64,000 nt of DNA from Cutaneotrichosporon cavernicola. Its lineage: Eukaryota > Basidiomycota > Tremellomycetes > Trichosporonales > Trichosporonaceae. The stretch is from contig NC_083399.1 of NCBI RefSeq assembly GCF_030864355.1, forward strand, positions 124,001-188,000, given 5' to 3'. Shown here one piece after another: positions 34,299-45,434 of the stretch. Within the stretch, counting starts at the first letter, position 1. Every line of letters begins with the position of its first letter. The position numbers were made by a program, and so were the translations under genes. The notes under the pieces are model-generated. The model made no database searches. It was not told the origin of the DNA and saw nothing but the letters and a program-made list of their open reading frames with translations.

Positions 34299-34971
34299 TG
34301 TGTGTGTTGAGAGAAGTTGTTGAAGATGGCAAGGACGAGGCAAGGTGTAGGGGGTTATGTACTCGATCCATGCCCCACTCCATGCCCCACTCTTGTTGTC
34401 ACTCTGTGGAACATGTCGGCTACGCAAGCCAAGTGGGGAGATGGGGAGAGGGCTTGCATGCGATACAGCAGGCCGCGGGGAGGGAGAGGAGACAGATAGC
34501 TAAGAGGGTAATTGATCCGCCTAATTGGAATATCCCCGTTTATCCCTTCCCGTTCATCCATCTCCTTGCGCTGTTGATAACGTCAACGTCACTCGCTCGC
34601 TTCACCTGTTGCTGTTGAGAGTGGGGCCGGATGTCGGGGCTACGCTTATCCATCCCCTGACGACAACTTGATCCGGAGGACCGCGCGTATCGTGTGGAGT
34701 GTGGAGTGTGGAGTAGTGGGGGTAAGGGGTGTATGTATCAACCAATTTTACCGCACAGGCGCCCCGATAGCCAAGATAGCTACAACGCACAAGTCGTTAC
34801 GCGCCTCCAGACCATCCACGCGCCAAACCATGATGCATACCAGACTACCCACTTGCTCACCAACTCGCTTTGTCGCTGTGGAACGACAAGCGCGCGCGAT
34901 CACATCACTCACCCACACCACTCCGCCACGCGACGACTAAAAAAGAACAAAAAAGTGGAGCCGCCGTCGAA
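34299..34971. promoter_or_regulatory. shared divergent promoter, amine oxidase / permease
   Basis: 673 nt between the two start codons. It holds about nine GATA/TATC cores (for example 34462, 34495, 34531, 34541, 34576, 34647, 34689, 34766, 34775), against about five expected by chance, which suits nitrogen control by GATA factors. It also has a GTGTGGA triplicate at about 34692-34713. Confidence 0.5.
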
Positions 34972-36846
34972 ATGAGCTCCACCCATCCCCCATCAACATC
35001 TTCCTCCCATCTCCACCATCACCATTACACAGAATACACAGAACGCGCCACACTGATGTCCGCCAACGACAGCGAGAGACAAGGACAGGGATCTTACAAT
35101 ACATTCGCACTCGGCACAGAACCTCACCATGTCAACCTCACAAAAGATGACATGGGCCTCGAGGACCTGGGATACCGGCCTGAGCTGAAGCGCAACTTTT
35201 CAAAACTAGAGACGTTTGGCGTCGCATTCAGCATCATGTGAGTTTAGGAGTTTTCTCTCGATCGGCTGACGTCAAGGGGCGTCGTGCCGTCTATCGCTTC
35301 GACAATTTGGTACAACTTGGTGAGTCATCCAAGATCCCAATAGCTGACGTATTGGCCGTATGGCGGCCCAGTGTCAATGGTGTGGGGCTGGCTGGTCGCA
35401 GCAGGCCTGATCAGCTTTATCGGGTTCGCAATGGCCGACTTGGCGAGCTCGATGCCGACTTCGGGTGGCTTGTATTACTGGACACATCGCCTCGCACCGC
35501 CCAAGTACCAGAACTTTCTGTCGTGGTTTGTCGGATACAACTCGTTCCTCGGTAACGTGGCAGCCATCTCGTCGCTCGGCTGGGCATGCTCGGGCATGAT
35601 CTTTGCATGTGCCTCCATTGCCAACGAGAACTTTTCACCCTCCATCGGCGCACAGGTCGGCCTTTACATTGGCATTCTGGTGTCGTGCGGCATCTTTTGC
35701 GCATACGGCACAACGCTGTTCGCCCGTCTTCAGACGCCGAGCGTCGTCCTCAATGTTGCACTTGCCCTCGTCACCATCATCGGTCTCCCAATTGCCCGGC
35801 GTGGTGAACTCAACTCGGCCAAATTTACTTTCGGGGGATGGGAGAACCTCACGAGCTGGCCAAACGGGTTCGCATTCCTCCTCTCCTTCATGGCACCAGT
35901 GTGGACAATCTGTTCCTTTGACTGTGCTGTTTCTATTTCCGAGGAGGCGTCCAACGCCTCCATTGCTGTTCCCGCTGCAATTGTCGGCGCAATCTCCTCG
36001 GCAGGCATTCTCGGCACACTCATCTTAATCATGATCGCACTGTGTATGGGTCCCTCAGTGGCGGCCGTCAACGACAGCGCAATCGGCCAACCCCTCGCCT
36101 ACGTCTACCTCATGGCATTTGGGCAGAAAGGCTCTCTTGTCATCTGGGCTCTAATCTGCGTATCTCAAGTAAGCATGACGGCGTCTCTTATCCTCCCGTC
36201 TTCCCGACAAGCTTTTGCCTTTGCTCGCGACGGTGCACTCCCTTTCAGTCAATACTTCCACCACATCGACTCGTGGGCCGGCACCCCCGTCCGCACCGTC
36301 TGGCTAGTGATTGGAGCGGCGATTCCACTAGGTTTCCTAGGCTTTGCCGATCCCGAAAACCAAGCGGCCATCAACGCCATCTTCGCTCTAGCAATCATGG
36401 GCCCATACGTCGCCTACGGTATCCCGATCTTTGCACGCATTTTCTGGAAACGCACATTCATCCCTGGTCCTTGGTACCTTGGCCGTGCGTCTGTTCCCGT
36501 CGCATGGGTCGCGGTCGTGTGGATGGTTTTTGCATTCATCCTCTTCTCTTTCCCCGGTGACAAGAACCCTTCGCCCGGAGAGATGAACTATGCCATCGTC
36601 GTGACGGCGGGCGTGTGGCTCTTCGCTACAGTCTTCTGGTACACCAGCGGCAGGCACTACTTTACTGGTCCACGAACCGAGGACTTGTCAGATGAAATCG
36701 CCGCAGATTTCGCCACAAAGGCCGGCGTCGAACATACCCAGGACCCCAACAAGACCAGTGCAACCGTTACTGTCCAACCAGTCGACGACGATAGCGATGA
36801 CGGTAAGGGCAAGGATGTCCTCCGCGACATTGGTGAGGTCAACTAG
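34972..36846 (+). CDS. APC-superfamily amino-acid/GABA/choline-type permease
   Basis: About 599 residues, three exons: 34972-35237, 35277-35319 and about 35356-36846. A polar N-terminus with a His cluster (HLHHHHYTEYTE) leads to 12 membrane segments typical of the fungal GABA/choline permease family: FSIMGVVPSIASTIW at the start of segment 1, PYGGPVSMVWGW, the SEEASNAS loop and the SRQAFAFARDGALPFS block. The substrate is probably an amino acid or amine. The second junction is odd: a normal-length intron would have to end in GG (35354-35355), while the only in-frame AG gives a 24-nt intron with four added residues; the next AG (35371) shifts the frame. A later ATG at 35056 is a possible alternative start. 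Confidence 0.85.
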
Positions 36847-36847
36847 A

Positions 36848-36970
36848 ACATCCGTAAGCTATATCAAATGTATTTGAATCTTGAACATCCGTAACCTATA
36901 TGTACTTGAATCTTGAACTCGTATGTCTGCCGCAGTCGCTTGTCTTGAACTCGTATGTCTGCCGCAGCTT
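36848..36970 (+). repeat. two short tandem duplications after the permease stop
   Basis: GAACATCCGTAA...TTGAATCTT occurs twice, followed by CTTGAACTCGTATGTCTGCC plus GCAG, also twice. They lie in the likely 3' untranslated region. Confidence 0.7.
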
Positions 36971-37194
36971 GCTGAACCCGACATCGTAATGTATCACATT
37001 CCTCTACAGGAGGCGCGCTCTACATTCCTCCATGATTGCGATAAGCTCGACCAAGTCTAGCCTCTCCAGCTCTCTCCAGCTTGCTTCGATTTCTGCCACG
37101 AGCGATACCGGCTCGCTCGCTTGCCTCGCCACAATGCGGTCAGGTAATTATCCGGGAATACCCGTGCTCACGAGGTTCCGGGCTTTGCTTGTGG

Positions 37195-37285
37195 TGGGCG
37201 GTGGTGGGGTTGGTGGGGGGGTAGGGGGGGTTGGTGGGGTTGGTGGGGGAGAGTAGGGGGGGTAGGGGGGTAGGGAGAACGGGAG
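37195..37285 (+). repeat. G-rich low-complexity tract with quadruplex potential
   Basis: At least eight runs of four or more G, many as TTGGTGGGG and GTAGGGGGG units. It sits between the permease and the regulator, past the 3' end of both genes. Confidence 0.7.
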
Positions 37286-37702
37286 CGGGCGCATGTGTGT
37301 GGCGCAGGTGGTGGCGCAGGCGTGTGGCGTAGGGGGGCGAACAAGTGGGGTGAATGCGGAGGGTATCGCTTGACGCGTCTGGAAAGATGGCAACAAGCCG
37401 AGTGGTGGCTGAACGGAGCGGCACCTGTGATCAGGCAGCAGCCAGGCTGGTTGGATATCCAGCCAGCCAGCCGAATGTTGACGGTTGTTCGGAAAAGTAG
37501 GCTGGTTAGTGTCTGATGGGCTACAGGCTCACGCTGGACGGTTCGAGGTTCCTCAAGGTTGCACATGTGCACAATCCAACGCTTTGTTCAGCCAGCCCGC
37601 TCGTAATGTTCGCATGCTCAACCACTTGGAAGATTAGACGTCGTACACTGATAGGCATCCAAGATATGTACTAAAATACAACAACAAGTCTTATCCTCGT
37701 CC

Positions 37703-40071
37703 CTAATGACTCTTCGCCGCCTCGACCATAAAGCTCATCAGCGCAGAGTAGATGGCCGCCTGGTCCGCCGAGCTCTGGGGATTTTGGTCCATTGGCGGGT
37801 CCCATGAGAAGTTGCCAGGACCTGTGCCGCCAGTGCTTGGAGGGTCAGACGGCGCAAAGCCCATGCCGTCAAACCGCCCGTTGCTGGTCATATTGAAGCC
37901 GCTATCGGGTGTACGCCATTCTGTGAGGACGCCACCAGGCGCGTCGGGCGACAGCAAATCCATACCGAGATTCGGCATCGGTCCCGAGTTCGTAAGGTGG
38001 TTCCAGTAGAATTGGGGGAGCTGGAACAGGTTCGACATGCCCGCTGGTGCCATCGAGACGTGGGGGAGGTCACGCTCGGTCGTGCTCAGATTCCGGCCAA
38101 CTGCCCTTAAGCCTTCTGGCAAAGATGGAGACGTGGCCACCTCGGGGCTGCTGATCGCCTTGTCGCCTGACAGCTTTAGGCCGCCCTGGATCAGGCCCTC
38201 GAAGAATAGCTTGTGAGCGCTCGCGGCCGGCCAGCTCGCACTGCAGTCCCTCAACCAGATGCAACATTGCGCAAAGTTCATCTCTGCTCGTTCGGCGAGG
38301 GCCTGGTCCGCGTCGCTGCTGTCAAACGCCTCAAAGAGGGTCGCGAGAGAGAGGATGTGGATAATGTCCGCGCTCGTGTGGCTCAGGAGCTTGTGTCGAT
38401 CCAAGTAGGCCAAGAGGTCAACGACAGCCTCGGCGGCGCCCGAGCACGTCCGATGCGCATGCTTGCTGAATTCCGCCTCGGCCTCGGTCGGCGGTAGCAT
38501 GCTCCTTCGCTGGATGAAACGCGAGAGCAGCAAGATCTGGGCGGTGTAGTACCAGGAGACACCGACGACGTGGTGCGGAAACGGTGAGACGTTGTTCTGC
38601 ACCATCACATCGACGTCGATGCTTCGAGGGATGTTACTGCGCCACACGTCGAGGCGGTTCGAGAGCGTCTCGGCGCGCCGGATGAGATCGTCCCGATCCT
38701 GCAAGTTGTTGTCAATGATGCGAGGGTCCGTGCCGGGCGGGAGGCCAGGGCGATCCATGTCCAGGATATCCTCGACGACCATGCCTAGCTGACATGTCCA
38801 CACAAAGCACGACATGACGTATCCTCGGCGTGGGACGATATGCCGCACGCTCTTGGGCAGGGGGAGGCTCGATGTGGGTAGTGGTGGCCAGGTCTCGAAC
38901 TCGTCGGCCTCATTCATAGATGGCAGGGGTGTGGAAGAGCGGCGGTACGGCAGAAGAAAGGAGCGGCCCGTCTCCTCTGCCAACGTCTTGTCGAGGACGT
39001 AGCAGTTCCAGTACACGCGTGATCGGATCTCACACTCAGTCTGACGTGAGAAGGTGTCCACATTGACAGATTACTCACGGGAGACTCCGAGTTTGCTGGT
39101 GCTAGATTCAATCCCAGATTCAACGCCATGCAGCAAGCTCGTCCCGCGTACGAGAATGCCATGTGCTTATCACCGCATCCTGTCTGACGTAGCGAAAGGA
39201 GAATGAGGGACTGGATGAGATCGATTCTCGCGTCCATTCTGCAGTGGTGCATCTGACGCTCGGCCATGTGGAACAGCTTGTCAGCGTCGACGCTGTGCCC
39301 GGGATCCGGCTGGGCGACACAGCTCGCAATGGCCAGCATGGCAAGGAGGAGGGGAGGTGACGTCGTCTGGATGTGGAACAGTGGCTTGTAGATGAGGGGC
39401 CAGACGTTCTGGGGTCAGCTAGGGAATCTTCAGCAGCTCACGTGGACGTGCGTGAAATACACAGCGAGGAGCTCATCGACGAGTGCTGTGGAGAGGCCCA
39501 TGAGTGGGCCCTTGGTATGTCGGCGCGTTCCCTCGGGGGAAGGTGAGGTATCCCGTGTTGGAGCGGTACTCTCTGCGATGTGGGGCAGAACTTGGGCATT
39601 GAGGATGGGTAGTTTGCCTTCGGGACTGCGTTCTGAGGACGCCTGGGTTGGATGTGGGCGACGATTCGGCGACGCCGAGCGCGCACGCTGTCGCCATCCG
39701 GGCCGTGGTCCACTGTTTGTTAGTTGAATAATGTAATCACAACCAACGTACCGTTTCTTAACTGGGGCCTCGAACTTGCAGTCTTCCCTGTTTTCGCGGC
39801 AGACCTTACACGAGCTTCGACCCGAGACTTGGTTGACGCGAATGTCCTCGCACTTCATACGACGACTGAGGTGAGTGAGGGATGAAAGAGTGACTCACTG
39901 TCGACATCCCTGTTAATAGCGCAAGAGTAAAAGGAAAAGGAAAGAGCGCAGCAAGTAGCAGAGGGGCGTGTCAGCATGTTGTTTATGGGTAATGGGTTGG
40001 GTTCATGAGGTACATACGTCACATGCGCGGAGTGTGCGCTTCCTTATTTCTCGGGTTGAGTCGTCTTCCAT
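37703..40071 (-). CDS. Zn2Cys6 (fungal binuclear cluster) transcription factor
   Basis: A 705-residue regulator from six exons: 40071-40018, 39909-39899, 39865-39752, 39712-39442, 39408-39079, 39040-37703. The DNA-binding domain is complete once spliced: ACDGCRHRRMKCED followed by CKVCRENREDC (residues about 17-48), with basic residues after it. The 11-nt exon 2 encodes the centre of the first half-cluster. A Ser/Pro-rich linker is followed by the fungal transcription-factor domain (about residues 150-480) with ECEIRSRVYWNCYVLDK and the C-terminal acidic/Pro-rich activation-type tail. It is divergent from the aldehyde dehydrogenase and close to the permease and amine oxidase, so it may control them; that is inference. 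A longer N-terminal frame up to 40245 is open but Pro-rich and unlikely. Confidence 0.88.
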
Positions 40072-41185
40072 TGCGGGATTTAAAGTAAATAGCGCACAGA
40101 GTAGTTGATGAATGAGAATGAATGGCTGAGGATTGGGTTGAGAGATAACACAAAGTGGGTGGCCACAATGACGGGGGGAATGGGAAGGGAAGGGGGGAGG
40201 GAAAGGGGCAAGGAGGGGATGTAGAGGAGGGGGGGGGCGAGGCACAGTTCGTTGATGATGCGGTATGGATTGATGGTTGTCGACTAACTATCAACGAGCT
40301 GAAACTCTAGTACTTGGCCAACTAACAACAACTACTCAACTCCATGTTCAGCATAGCTAGAGTCGCTTTGACATGCGTTGGCGGGAACGATACCTCTTGA
40401 CTCAACCCTCCCCTTGCATCCTGCTTGCACCTTGCCACCCCAACCCCACCATGCCACATTCCTGCTACTGAGAATAGCAGTCGCCGGGTGACTTTCCGGT
40501 GAAGCGCCTGGTTATTGGCGACGCTCTGCGGCACGGCAGCCGCAACCCGCTGCACTCACTCCCCCCCAAGGCCCTTCAAGGCCTGTAATCAGGCATCAAG
40601 GCGCCGATTTTCTCTCTCCGCGCTTTGCTCGGGCCGGTGAGATGGGATCTTCCACGCGCACGCGCTACAGCCCACTGATGTTGTAGCAGGGTAAAAGATA
40701 GCGCTCGAGCCGAGGCGCTTGTCCTGAGCACTGCGCACACTGACAGTGTGGGCATTATTCATCCCTATTCGAATTGAGGCACGGAGATGGAAACAAAATC
40801 CGCGTAGAGTGGCTGTGACGAGGTAGACGATACCTTCCTTCCCTTTGCCGACTAGAGGCGACTTGCACATGAACCTGCGGGTGGCTAATTAGAACTGATC
40901 TAATTATCCTATTGGACCAAAAGGACAAACTAGTCTCCTAACAATGCCAATCACCAGGCACATTCTGGGTCCTCGGCATGCTGATTACCCCACACCCCCG
41001 CGTAGACGAGTGCGGTGAGCGGTGACTACGGTGGGGTAGTGTGTCCACCGTCCAATGTTCCCAGGCGTTCCATGATCCGCCGTGACTGCCACGATCATCG
41101 CCTCTCTCACGAGTATACATAGACCACCAACTATCCTCTTGTCTCTTGCTTCATCACCTCTCTTCCCATTCAACATCACAGCAAA
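40072..41185. promoter_or_regulatory. divergent promoter, Zn2Cys6 regulator / aldehyde dehydrogenase
   Basis: Holds no supported gene. CGG and CCG triplets occur (for example around 40480-40500 and 40640), the half-sites used by Zn2Cys6 factors, but I see no clear spaced palindrome. A TATACATA element at 41114-41121 lies about 65 nt before the dehydrogenase start. Confidence 0.45.
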
Positions 41186-42784
41186 ATGTCCACTCACACC
41201 GAAGTCAACGTGCCCGCCCTCGGCAAGATCAACCTCCCCACTGGGCTGTTCATCAACAACGAGTGGGTCCCCGCAAAGTCGGGTGAGACCTTTGACACCG
41301 TCAACCCCGCCACCGGCGAGAAGCTCGTCGCCGTCGCCCACGCCGGTAAGGAGGATGTCGACGCCGCCGTCGCTGCTGCCCGCAAGGCCTTCAAGACCAC
41401 CTGGGGCCGCAAGATCGCCGGCGCTGAGCGCGGTGCTCGTGAGTCTCTTCTCCTCTCAAAATGCATTTAGCTAACCAACAGTCCTGAACAAGCTCGCCGA
41501 CCTCCTCGAGCGTGACGCCGAGAAGGTTGCTGCCATCGAGTCGCTCAACTCTGGCAAGGGTGTTCGTATCGCCCGCGAGGGTGACGTCGGTGACTCGGTC
41601 GCCTGCCTCCGCTACTACGCCGGCCTCGCCGACAAGATCTTTGGCCAGACCATCGACCAGTTCGGCGACGAGAAGATCTGCTACACCCTTCACCAGCCCA
41701 TTGGTGTCTGTGGCCAGATGTGAGTTTTCTTTTCTTTTACTGGCGGTAGCTAACAGCAAGCATCCCCTGGAACTACCCCCTCCTCATGTGGGCATGGAAG
41801 GTCGGCCCCGCCCTCGCTGCCGGCTGCTGTGTCGTCATGAAGCCCTCCGAGCTCACCCCTCTCACCGCCCTTATGCTCTGTGACCTCGCCAAGGAGGCCG
41901 GCATCCCCGCCGGTGTCATCAACACTGTTCCCGGTCTCGGTGCCACCACTGGTGAGATCATTTCTCGCCACCTCGACATCGACAAGGTCGCTTTCACTGG
42001 CTCGGTCGGCACCGGCCGCAGGATCTCGGTCGCCGCTGCCGAGTCCAACCTCAAGAAGGTTACCCTTGAGCTTGGCGGCAAGTCGCCTCTCCTCATCTTC
42101 GACACGGCCGACCTCGAGGAGGCTGCCAACTGGACCTCGCTCGGCATCTGGTTCAACTCTGGCCAGGACTGCTGCGCCAGCTCGCGCATCTACGTTCAGG
42201 AGACTGTGTACGACAAGTTCCTCGAGGTGCTCAAGCGCCGCGCCGAGGCTGCTGCCATTGGGCAGCCGCATGACGAGAAGACTTCGTTCGGCCCCCTCAT
42301 CTCGGCTGGCCAGCGTGACAAGGTCCTCAGCTACATCAACAGCGGCAAGGAGCAGGGTGCGCGTATCGTGACCGGTGGCCAGAAGTGGCCCCAGTCTAAC
42401 GGCGGCTTCTGGGTCGAGCCCACGATCATCGCCGACGTTGACGAGTCGATGAAGGTCGTCCAGGAGGAGATCTTTGGCCCCGTCATCGTCGCCGCCAAGT
42501 TCAAGACTGAGGAGGAGGCTATCGAGCTCGCCAACAACACCACCTACGGCCTCGCCGCTGGTGTCTTCACCAACGACGCCCGGCAGATGACCCGCATCTC
42601 GGGTGCCCTCGACGCCGGCACTGTCTGGTGCAACCAGTACGGTCTCCTCCACGCCGGGGTTCCCTTTGGCGGCTTCAAGCAGTCTGGCATCGGGCGCGAG
42701 CTCGGCACCTACGGTATCGAGGCGTACACCCAGGTCAAGGCTGTGCACCAGAACCTCTCGCAGACGATCGAGTGGCCTCTCTAA
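41186..42784 (+). CDS. NAD(P)-dependent aldehyde dehydrogenase
   Basis: A 504-residue enzyme from three exons (41186-41438, 41482-41719, 41761-42784). It has the class hallmarks: [20 protein letters not shown], the nucleotide site FTGSVGTG, the general base in [10 protein letters not shown], the catalytic Cys in FNSGQDCC and the late EEIFGPV and [15 protein letters not shown] blocks. It oxidises an aldehyde to the acid with reduction of NAD(P). The lack of a targeting signal suggests cytosol. Codon choice is strongly biased to C-ending codons, so it is probably well expressed. It lies next to a divergent regulator and, with the amine oxidase, would provide the second step of amine breakdown. 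Confidence 0.95.
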
Positions 42785-43023
42785 GTTTTACGCACGTGCA
42801 ACGAAGTGGTCCAGGAGGCATCGTTTGGGAACATGGTCATCACCAGTGTAGTATAGTCAGGATGCACAGCAGATTCGTACAATGGCGTGCTAGGATGATG
42901 GGTGTTGGTAGCCGAGCAGCGTTGCGGACATCTGCTGCAACAGGTGGGCACAGATCAAGAGTCAAACCGGGACCCTAATACTGATCGACATTAGGATTGG
43001 AGATTAGAGACTTTGACTGCCCA

Positions 43024-43089
43024 CATTCCCTACACTTCGTCTAATCTCGTCTCCCTCATTCCCTACACTTCGTCTAATCTCGTCTCCCT
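43024..43089 (+). repeat. perfect 33-nt tandem duplication
   Basis: The unit beginning CATTCCCTACACTTCGTCTA occurs at 43024-43056 and 43057-43089 without change. Confidence 0.85.
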
Positions 43090-43229
43090 CGCATACATGT
43101 CAACCTCGTCAACCTCGTCAACCTCATGTTCAACAGGCAGTTCTGCCGAGTGTTCCGACACATATGTACCAATCGTAAGGCTGCAGCAAGGTCTCGTTTA
43201 CCTTTACCTGACGGCGGTGACGGCCCGCC

Positions 43230-43346
43230 TTGCGCTCCTCGTCTGCGATGACACCCTTGCGCTCCTCGTCTGCGATGGCACCCTTGCGCTCCTCGTCTGC
43301 AATGATACCCTTGCGCTCCTCGTCTGCGACGACACCCTTGCGCTCC
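43230..43346 (+). repeat. 27-nt minisatellite, four copies plus a partial one
   Basis: Units at 43230, 43257, 43284 and 43311 share TTGCGCTCCTCGTCTGC; variation is limited to the last ten bases of each unit. Confidence 0.85.
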
Positions 43347-43792
43347 CCTCCCCTCAATGACAGCCCTTGTACTGACCTTGCTTAACAACAGGTGACATCG
43401 AGCGATCTGGAGCGACGTGTTGCTGACAGGCAAATCTGGGGCTGATGCGGGGCACCGTCATGTCATGGCCATGCGCAGACGTCGATGTCCTACTCCTACA
43501 ACGACGCCGGATATGAAGCGGCAGAGCGATCATCAACTGAAAGCGATTCTGAAAGAGGACTGGAGATCTACTACCCATTGCGACCTACTACCCATTGCCA
43601 CACAGCTGACGCATGTCAACACACGGCTGCAACATCCATAACACTACTCTCTGACGAAACTGACGTCTGATGGCTCGTCAGAGGGCGCATCTGGCTCTCA
43701 CGCTGCCGCTGATAGAGTCTTACGAGCCCACTAACCCTCTGACACCGTTTGCCTTTTCTACTTGAATCAACTTGGTCCATTCGACATCCACC

Positions 43793-45331
43793 ATGAGCGA
43801 CGAGTGGATCATGATCAAGGAGAACCGGGGCGACGGCTCCAAGTCTGGCCCGCCCAAACCCACCCCCAACCCTCTCTCCTTGATGGAGCGCACAAACGAC
43901 ACCCACGACAACGAATCCTTTGAGTCCTTTGAGTCCCGATTCCCAGTCCTCCACTGGGACTGGGAGAGCAACCCCCACCAACCCGGTACATGGATCGGCG
44001 CCGACCCCTCCAGCCCCACTGCCAACGATACCAACCCCCTCTCCGACTCTGTCCACGATACTAGAACGCTAGCAAAACAATACCTCACCGCAGCCCCAAT
44101 CCACGCATACCCGCCGCCCAGACGCCCAACCACCACACCCAACTGTGGGGCGTGGGAACGGCTCACCACGCCCCCGGCCCCAGCGTCGCCGCGACTCACG
44201 ACCGCCCTCCCACCCTCGCCTCAGGCCGTTTCACCATCGCCAGCAACAAAGCTGCCCACACCTAAGCCCAAGCCCAAGCGCTCACCCACCTTACCGGGAT
44301 CGTATACTTCCTGGATGCGGGATCTGGAGCAGCCCGACCCCCCGCCCCCAACGCCAGCAGAGGACTCACCATTCCAGTATCCCCATACCGGTGTACATGT
44401 ACATCCGCCCCAGGTGCCATTTTCCGAGACGTATCTTCCGACGTACGCCCAGCCGCCGCCTGGCAACACCCACCCAGCCGAAGCGCACGTCCACGATCTC
44501 GTGGCCAGTTTCGAGGCAATGACCGTTGGCGAGTTGGACAATCTTGCCCCATCTCCCATCCACGTTACGCCACCGACCACGGCAGCCCCTGATCCAATGA
44601 CGCCCAGCCTCCTCCCCACATTAGCTTCCAGCAACATTTCTCAATGGGGTTCGCCGGGCCTCGCACTCTTTTGGCACTCTCCCTCCCCCTCGCCAATGCT
44701 CGTACCGCCATCAACCCCCATATCTCACTCGCGCTCAGCTTCCTTCCCAACGCCCTCGCCTGGCCGCCCCAACATCCTCCGCCCAGCCAGCACCAAGCCT
44801 TTTGACAGTCCCGTCTCCTCCTCGCCATTCGTTGGACCTACTCCTCCCCCAATCGTGCCTGCCTTGGATCTATGCAGGATCAACAACCCTTCACCAAGTC
44901 TCTCGCCGTGGTCTCCAGCCCCAGATAGTCCGGATCTAGCACCCGTTCCACTCCCTACGACTTGGCGCTGCTCAGTATGTACCCTCGCCAACACGGCGTC
45001 CAACTGCGCCACGTGTGGTGCCCTGCCGCCACAGTGGAGATGCACTCGGTGTACCCTCCACAACGACCACCACGTTATGGAATGCCAAGCATGCGGCGCT
45101 ACCAAAATCTACCACAGTCCAGTCTCGCCACAGCCCCTGTCACCTATTTCGCCAACCCAGATCACGGGGGAGGTCATAGATGGCGTGGGCCTGGGTTTCA
45201 ATCGCACCCACGAGGCTAGCTCTACGCCAGCCACATCCTACCCGACGCACGGCAGTTGGATGTGTCCGCTCTGTACGTATGCTAACGAGCCGGGAGATCA
45301 GTGTACGATGTGCAGCACGCCGCGGCCATAG
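43793..45331 (+). CDS. protein with three NZF/RanBP2-type zinc fingers
   Basis: A 512-residue single-exon gene. The first 380 residues are Pro/Ser/Thr-rich and probably disordered, with several SP and TP sites. The C-terminus has three fingers of the WxCxxC...CxxC form: WRCSVCTLANTASNCATC, WRCTRCTLHNDHHVMECQAC and, at the very end, WMCPLCTYANEPGDQCTMC. The WxCxxCT pattern with Asn fits NZF fingers, which often bind ubiquitin; RNA binding is the other known use of this fold. I do not recognise the full protein. The start ATG at 43793 follows an ACC context and no upstream in-frame ATG is present. Confidence 0.8.
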   Translation: MSDEWIMIKENRGDGSKSGPPKPTPNPLSLMERTNDTHDNESFESFESRFPVLHWDWESNPHQPGTWIGADPSSPTANDTNPLSDSVHDTRTLAKQYLTAAPIHAYPPPRRPTTTPNCGAWERLTTPPAPASPRLTTALPPSPQAVSPSPATKLPTPKPKPKRSPTLPGSYTSWMRDLEQPDPPPPTPAEDSPFQYPHTGVHVHPPQVPFSETYLPTYAQPPPGNTHPAEAHVHDLVASFEAMTVGELDNLAPSPIHVTPPTTAAPDPMTPSLLPTLASSNISQWGSPGLALFWHSPSPSPMLVPPSTPISHSRSASFPTPSPGRPNILRPASTKPFDSPVSSSPFVGPTPPPIVPALDLCRINNPSPSLSPWSPAPDSPDLAPVPLPTTWRCSVCTLANTASNCATCGALPPQWRCTRCTLHNDHHVMECQACGATKIYHSPVSPQPLSPISPTQITGEVIDGVGLGFNRTHEASSTPATSYPTHGSWMCPLCTYANEPGDQCTMCSTPRP

Positions 45332-45434
45332 ATTCTAGTTTATGCTTATGCATTCGAAGTGGATCCCAGCTTGATCCACGAGCCGCCTAGCCGCCAAGTC
45401 CCCTGAATCTAGTGGTGCAAACAGCAAAAAAGAT

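Larger units (their letters stand above)
42785..43792. other. intergenic region with several tandem repeats
   Basis: Holds the two repeats listed separately and three GTCAACCTC units near 43098-43128. A 115-codon frame (43013-43357, +) and a 75-codon frame (43130-43357, -) run through the repeats; all repeat periods are multiples of three, but neither frame resembles a known protein. Confidence 0.45.

Noticed and set aside
41750..42748. 332-codon open frame on the minus strand
   Set aside because: Antisense of the aldehyde dehydrogenase with the same codon-bias cause.
43230..43346. CRISPR array
   Set aside because: Units are directly adjacent without unique spacers and the genome is eukaryotic; it is a minisatellite.
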